Shown here: in pieces, positions 61,981 to 64,000 of the stretch | Numbering within the stretch: the first letter of the stretch is position 1 | Layout: each line of letters starts with the position of its first letter | NCBI RefSeq assembly: GCF_947491715.1 | Contig: NZ_CANLKR010000024.1 | Coordinates: forward strand, 1-64,000 | Direction: 5' to 3' | Origin: an uncultured Shewanella sp. | Lineage (GTDB): Bacteria; Pseudomonadota; Gammaproteobacteria; Enterobacterales; Shewanellaceae | DNA: 64,000 bases | Notes under the pieces: generated by a model | What the model was told of the DNA's origin: nothing | Database searches by the model: none | What the model saw: the letters and a program-made list of their open reading frames with translations, nothing else | Made by a program: the position numbers and the translations under genes

Positions 61981-62814
61981 ATGAACAATGTTATGTTAGG
62001 AACACTAAAAAAAATGTCTGCCAAGCTCGATGACAATCAACTTGTGCATTATCGCCTTCCTGTGGGTGATCAATTCCTTGATTTAAATCCGTTGATAGGA
62101 CAGCATCTTACACTTAATCATACGGGTAATATTTTTTGCTGTCATTGCGGGAAAAAAACAAAAAAAAGTTACTCTCAAGGCCATTGCTATGTGTGTATGC
62201 AGAAATTGGCCAGTTGTGACATGTGTATAATGAAACCTGAAACCTGTCACTTTGATCAAGGCACTTGTCGAGAGCCCAGCTGGGGAGAAGCTAATTGCTT
62301 CACCTCACACTATGTCTATCTCTCTAATACATCTGGCCTTAAAGTCGGGATCACACGACATACGCAAATTCCCACTCGCTGGATTGATCAAGGAGCAACT
62401 CAGGGTCTACTGCTCTTTAAAGTGGCGACTCGATTCATTTCAGGTTTAGTCGAAATTGAATTAGCAAAAATGATCGCTGATAAGACTAATTGGCGAACGA
62501 TGCTCAAAGGCAATGCAGACGATCTCGATCTAAAAGAACAAGCACAAGATCTTATTCCAAAAATCCAAAACCAACTTCAACACATCACCGATATCCATGG
62601 TTCACAAGCCGTTGTGCCATTAAATGTAGATAGTCAAAAAATTGCCTTTCCTATTGATATCTTTCCAACGAAAATTAGCTCCCATAACTTTGATAAAAAT
62701 CCAACGGTCAGTGGTATTTTACAAGGTATTAAAGGCCAATACTTACTTTTTGATACTGGCGTCATTAATATTAGAAAGTTTTCATCTTATGAAGTAACTG
62801 TCTCCACTGATTAA
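61981..62814 (+). CDS. DUF2797 zinc-ribbon/GIY-YIG-like protein
   Basis: 277 aa. The Cys-rich N-terminal part (CCHCGKK, CYVCMQ, CDMCIMKPETC, near 53-88) is likely zinc-binding. Then SHYVYLSNTSGLKVGIT (key part YVYLSNTSGLKVGITR, near 110-125) resembles the GIY-YIG fold and is the DUF2797 hallmark. The function of this family is unknown. No good ribosome-binding site ahead of the ATG at 61981; an internal ATG (MLGTLKKM, residue 5) is possible. Confidence 0.8.
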   Translation: MNNVMLGTLKKMSAKLDDNQLVHYRLPVGDQFLDLNPLIGQHLTLNHTGNIFCCHCGKKTKKSYSQGHCYVCMQKLASCDMCIMKPETCHFDQGTCREPSWGEANCFTSHYVYLSNTSGLKVGITRHTQIPTRWIDQGATQGLLLFKVATRFISGLVEIELAKMIADKTNWRTMLKGNADDLDLKEQAQDLIPKIQNQLQHITDIHGSQAVVPLNVDSQKIAFPIDIFPTKISSHNFDKNPTVSGILQGIKGQYLLFDTGVINIRKFSSYEVTVSTD

Positions 62815-63230
62815 TCCTTTATAGCCAGTGCTAATCATTATGATGTACTGGCTCATTGCTTCCCTTCACTGCTGCCCTTTTCAATTTCAATACCGCTATT
62901 ACTTTTTAATTTAACATCTATTTTTACAAACAATCTGGTATGACCACCGTTTCGACAAATCAAATCAGCACCTTGACTCCAGAAAGGCTCTAAGATTTAA
63001 ACTTAGCGTTAAAAACATAAAGATCAATAATTTAAAAAAAACACTTGTTTAAAACAGTGTGAGACATTCAAAAGCTTAATTTTGAAAGATAAAAATAAAC
63101 ATTGCCCCTTTATATATTTTGCCTTACTAATATATAGGTTGCAACTTAGTAACAATAAAACAGATAAATTACAAGATTGTGACAAAATGTTTTTTTTATT
63201 AACTGCAGTACGATATTTTTGGGGAATATC
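62815..63230. other. 416-base intergenic region upstream of the lipase gene
   Basis: No ORF seen. A 7-bp inverted pair AGCCAGT/ACTGGCT (62823-62829 with 62847-62853) near its left end may end the DUF2797 transcript, without a clear T run. GGGGAATATC just before the lipase ATG contains its purine-rich ribosome-binding site. Confidence 0.5.
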
Positions 63231-64000
63231 ATGAAAAAATGGATGAAAGTCATTTCAGTATTACTACTATGTTTTACTGGCGCAAGCTATGGAAACAATA
63301 ATACCACCGATACTCAATATCCCATTGTAATGGTTCATGGGTTATTCGGGTTTGATGATATATGGGGGTTGGATTATTTTTACGGGATCCCTCAAGCACT
63401 AAAAGAAAAAGGAGCAGATGTCTATATTGCTTCCGTTTCACCTTCTAATACAACCGAGGTCAGAGGCGAACAACTCAGAACCTATATTCAAGGCGTCATC
63501 GCATTAACAGGTAGTGAGAAAGTCAATATCATTGGTCATAGCCACGGCGGTCCTACGGCGCGATATGTGGCCAGCGTAAGTCCAGAATTAGTCGCTTCGG
63601 TGACTTCTGTCGGTGGCGTCAACTGGGGGAGTACTTTTGCCGATGTGGCAAGAGGCGCAGTCCCTTATGATTCCAGTCTAGAGTGGGTTATAGAGCAAGC
63701 ATTTGATTCACTTGCTAAGGTGATAGCAGGACTGTCTGGCGCAGGAGATTTACCCGCAGACAGCCTAGCAATGGTTGACTCACTCACAACAGAAGGTTCC
63801 ATCGCATTTAATCGTCAATATCCAGAAGGTATGCCTACTCGATATTGTGGTGAAGGTGAAATGCTCGCAAGCAATGGCGTCCACTATTTTTCATGGTCAG
63901 GTGCCGATCCTATGACCCATGTTCTAGATGCTGGTGACTATGCATTATCATTAATCAGTTTATTATTTAATGAAAAAAATGATGGACTGGTCTCTAGCTG
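63231..64000 (+). CDS. Secreted family I triacylglycerol lipase (5' part)
   Basis: 256 codons and two bases are visible before the window edge. Signal peptide about 1-21 (ending ASYG). Then the Pseudomonas LipA-like alpha/beta hydrolase: oxyanion MVHGLFGFDDIWG (near 35-47), nucleophile Ser in IIGHSHGGP (near 101-109), VASVTSVGG, CGEG, and FNEKNDGLVSS holding the catalytic Asp region at the very end. The catalytic His would lie beyond. Family I lipases usually need a LipB-type foldase encoded next door, which is also beyond the edge. Confidence 0.88.
   Translation, partial: MKKWMKVISVLLLCFTGASYGNNNTTDTQYPIVMVHGLFGFDDIWGLDYFYGIPQALKEKGADVYIASVSPSNTTEVRGEQLRTYIQGVIALTGSEKVNIIGHSHGGPTARYVASVSPELVASVTSVGGVNWGSTFADVARGAVPYDSSLEWVIEQAFDSLAKVIAGLSGAGDLPADSLAMVDSLTTEGSIAFNRQYPEGMPTRYCGEGEMLASNGVHYFSWSGADPMTHVLDAGDYALSLISLLFNEKNDGLVSS

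Overview
The window looks like a piece of chromosome from an AT-rich, probably cold-adapted marine gammaproteobacterium of the Shewanella/Psychromonas/Moritella type. Three things point that way: the E. coli-like gene order ybaN-apt-dnaX-ybaB-recR-htpG-adk-gsk, an oleABCD long-chain olefin operon, and PstC/PstA permeases with unusually long periplasmic parts. The genus cannot be settled from the sequence alone. No rRNA, tRNA, CRISPR array, integrase or complete insertion sequence was seen.

Layout. 1-10.8 kb: housekeeping block on the minus strand (gsk, adk, cnoX, htpG, recR, ybaB, dnaX, apt, ybaN), with a textbook heat-shock promoter before htpG and a probable programmed -1 frameshift signal in dnaX. 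10.8-13.6 kb: a MITE-like element, a 39-codon membrane-protein gene next to an FNR-type box, and a bufferin (copper-binding peptide) operon bufABC. 13.9-16 kb: dusC, a DksA-type zinc-finger gene and a DedA gene. 16-19.5 kb: a two-gene operon joining a periplasmic amino-acid-type binding protein to a Cache-domain protein whose C-terminal half looks like a pentameric ligand-gated ion channel. 19.6-29.2 kb: a methyltransferase, a ParD-like/methionine aminopeptidase pair, two amino-acid permease paralogues (the second broken by one in-frame stop), a phosphohexomutase, an RluA-type pseudouridine synthase and an Old Yellow Enzyme.

29.6-38.4 kb is the accessory part. It holds a secreted metzincin protease preceded by a protein resembling a separate propeptide, a ToxR-like membrane regulator with a LamG sensor domain, and three unrecognised exported or membrane-anchored proteins. 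Two of these appear to be distant paralogues. A 13-bp tandem repeat array starts at the stop codon of the first.

38.7-46.4 kb is a complete nosRZDFYL nitrous-oxide reductase operon (minus strand), so the organism should reduce N2O to N2 anaerobically. 46.8-51.8 kb is oleABCD, which condenses two fatty acyl chains head to head into a long-chain olefin. 52-55.4 kb has a methyltransferase, a secreted VWA protein, a DUF1289 protein and a YajD-type HNH protein. 55.5-61.2 kb is pstC-pstA-pstB-phoU behind a clear PhoB box but with no pstS in the window. It is divergent from gcvR, which is followed by a DUF2797 protein and the 5' part of a secreted family I lipase cut by the window edge.

Strongest leads for something undescribed: the binding-protein/Cache-channel operon (16085-19452), the LamG-regulator plus exported-protein cluster (32466-38423), and the split propeptide/metalloprotease pair (29637-31320).
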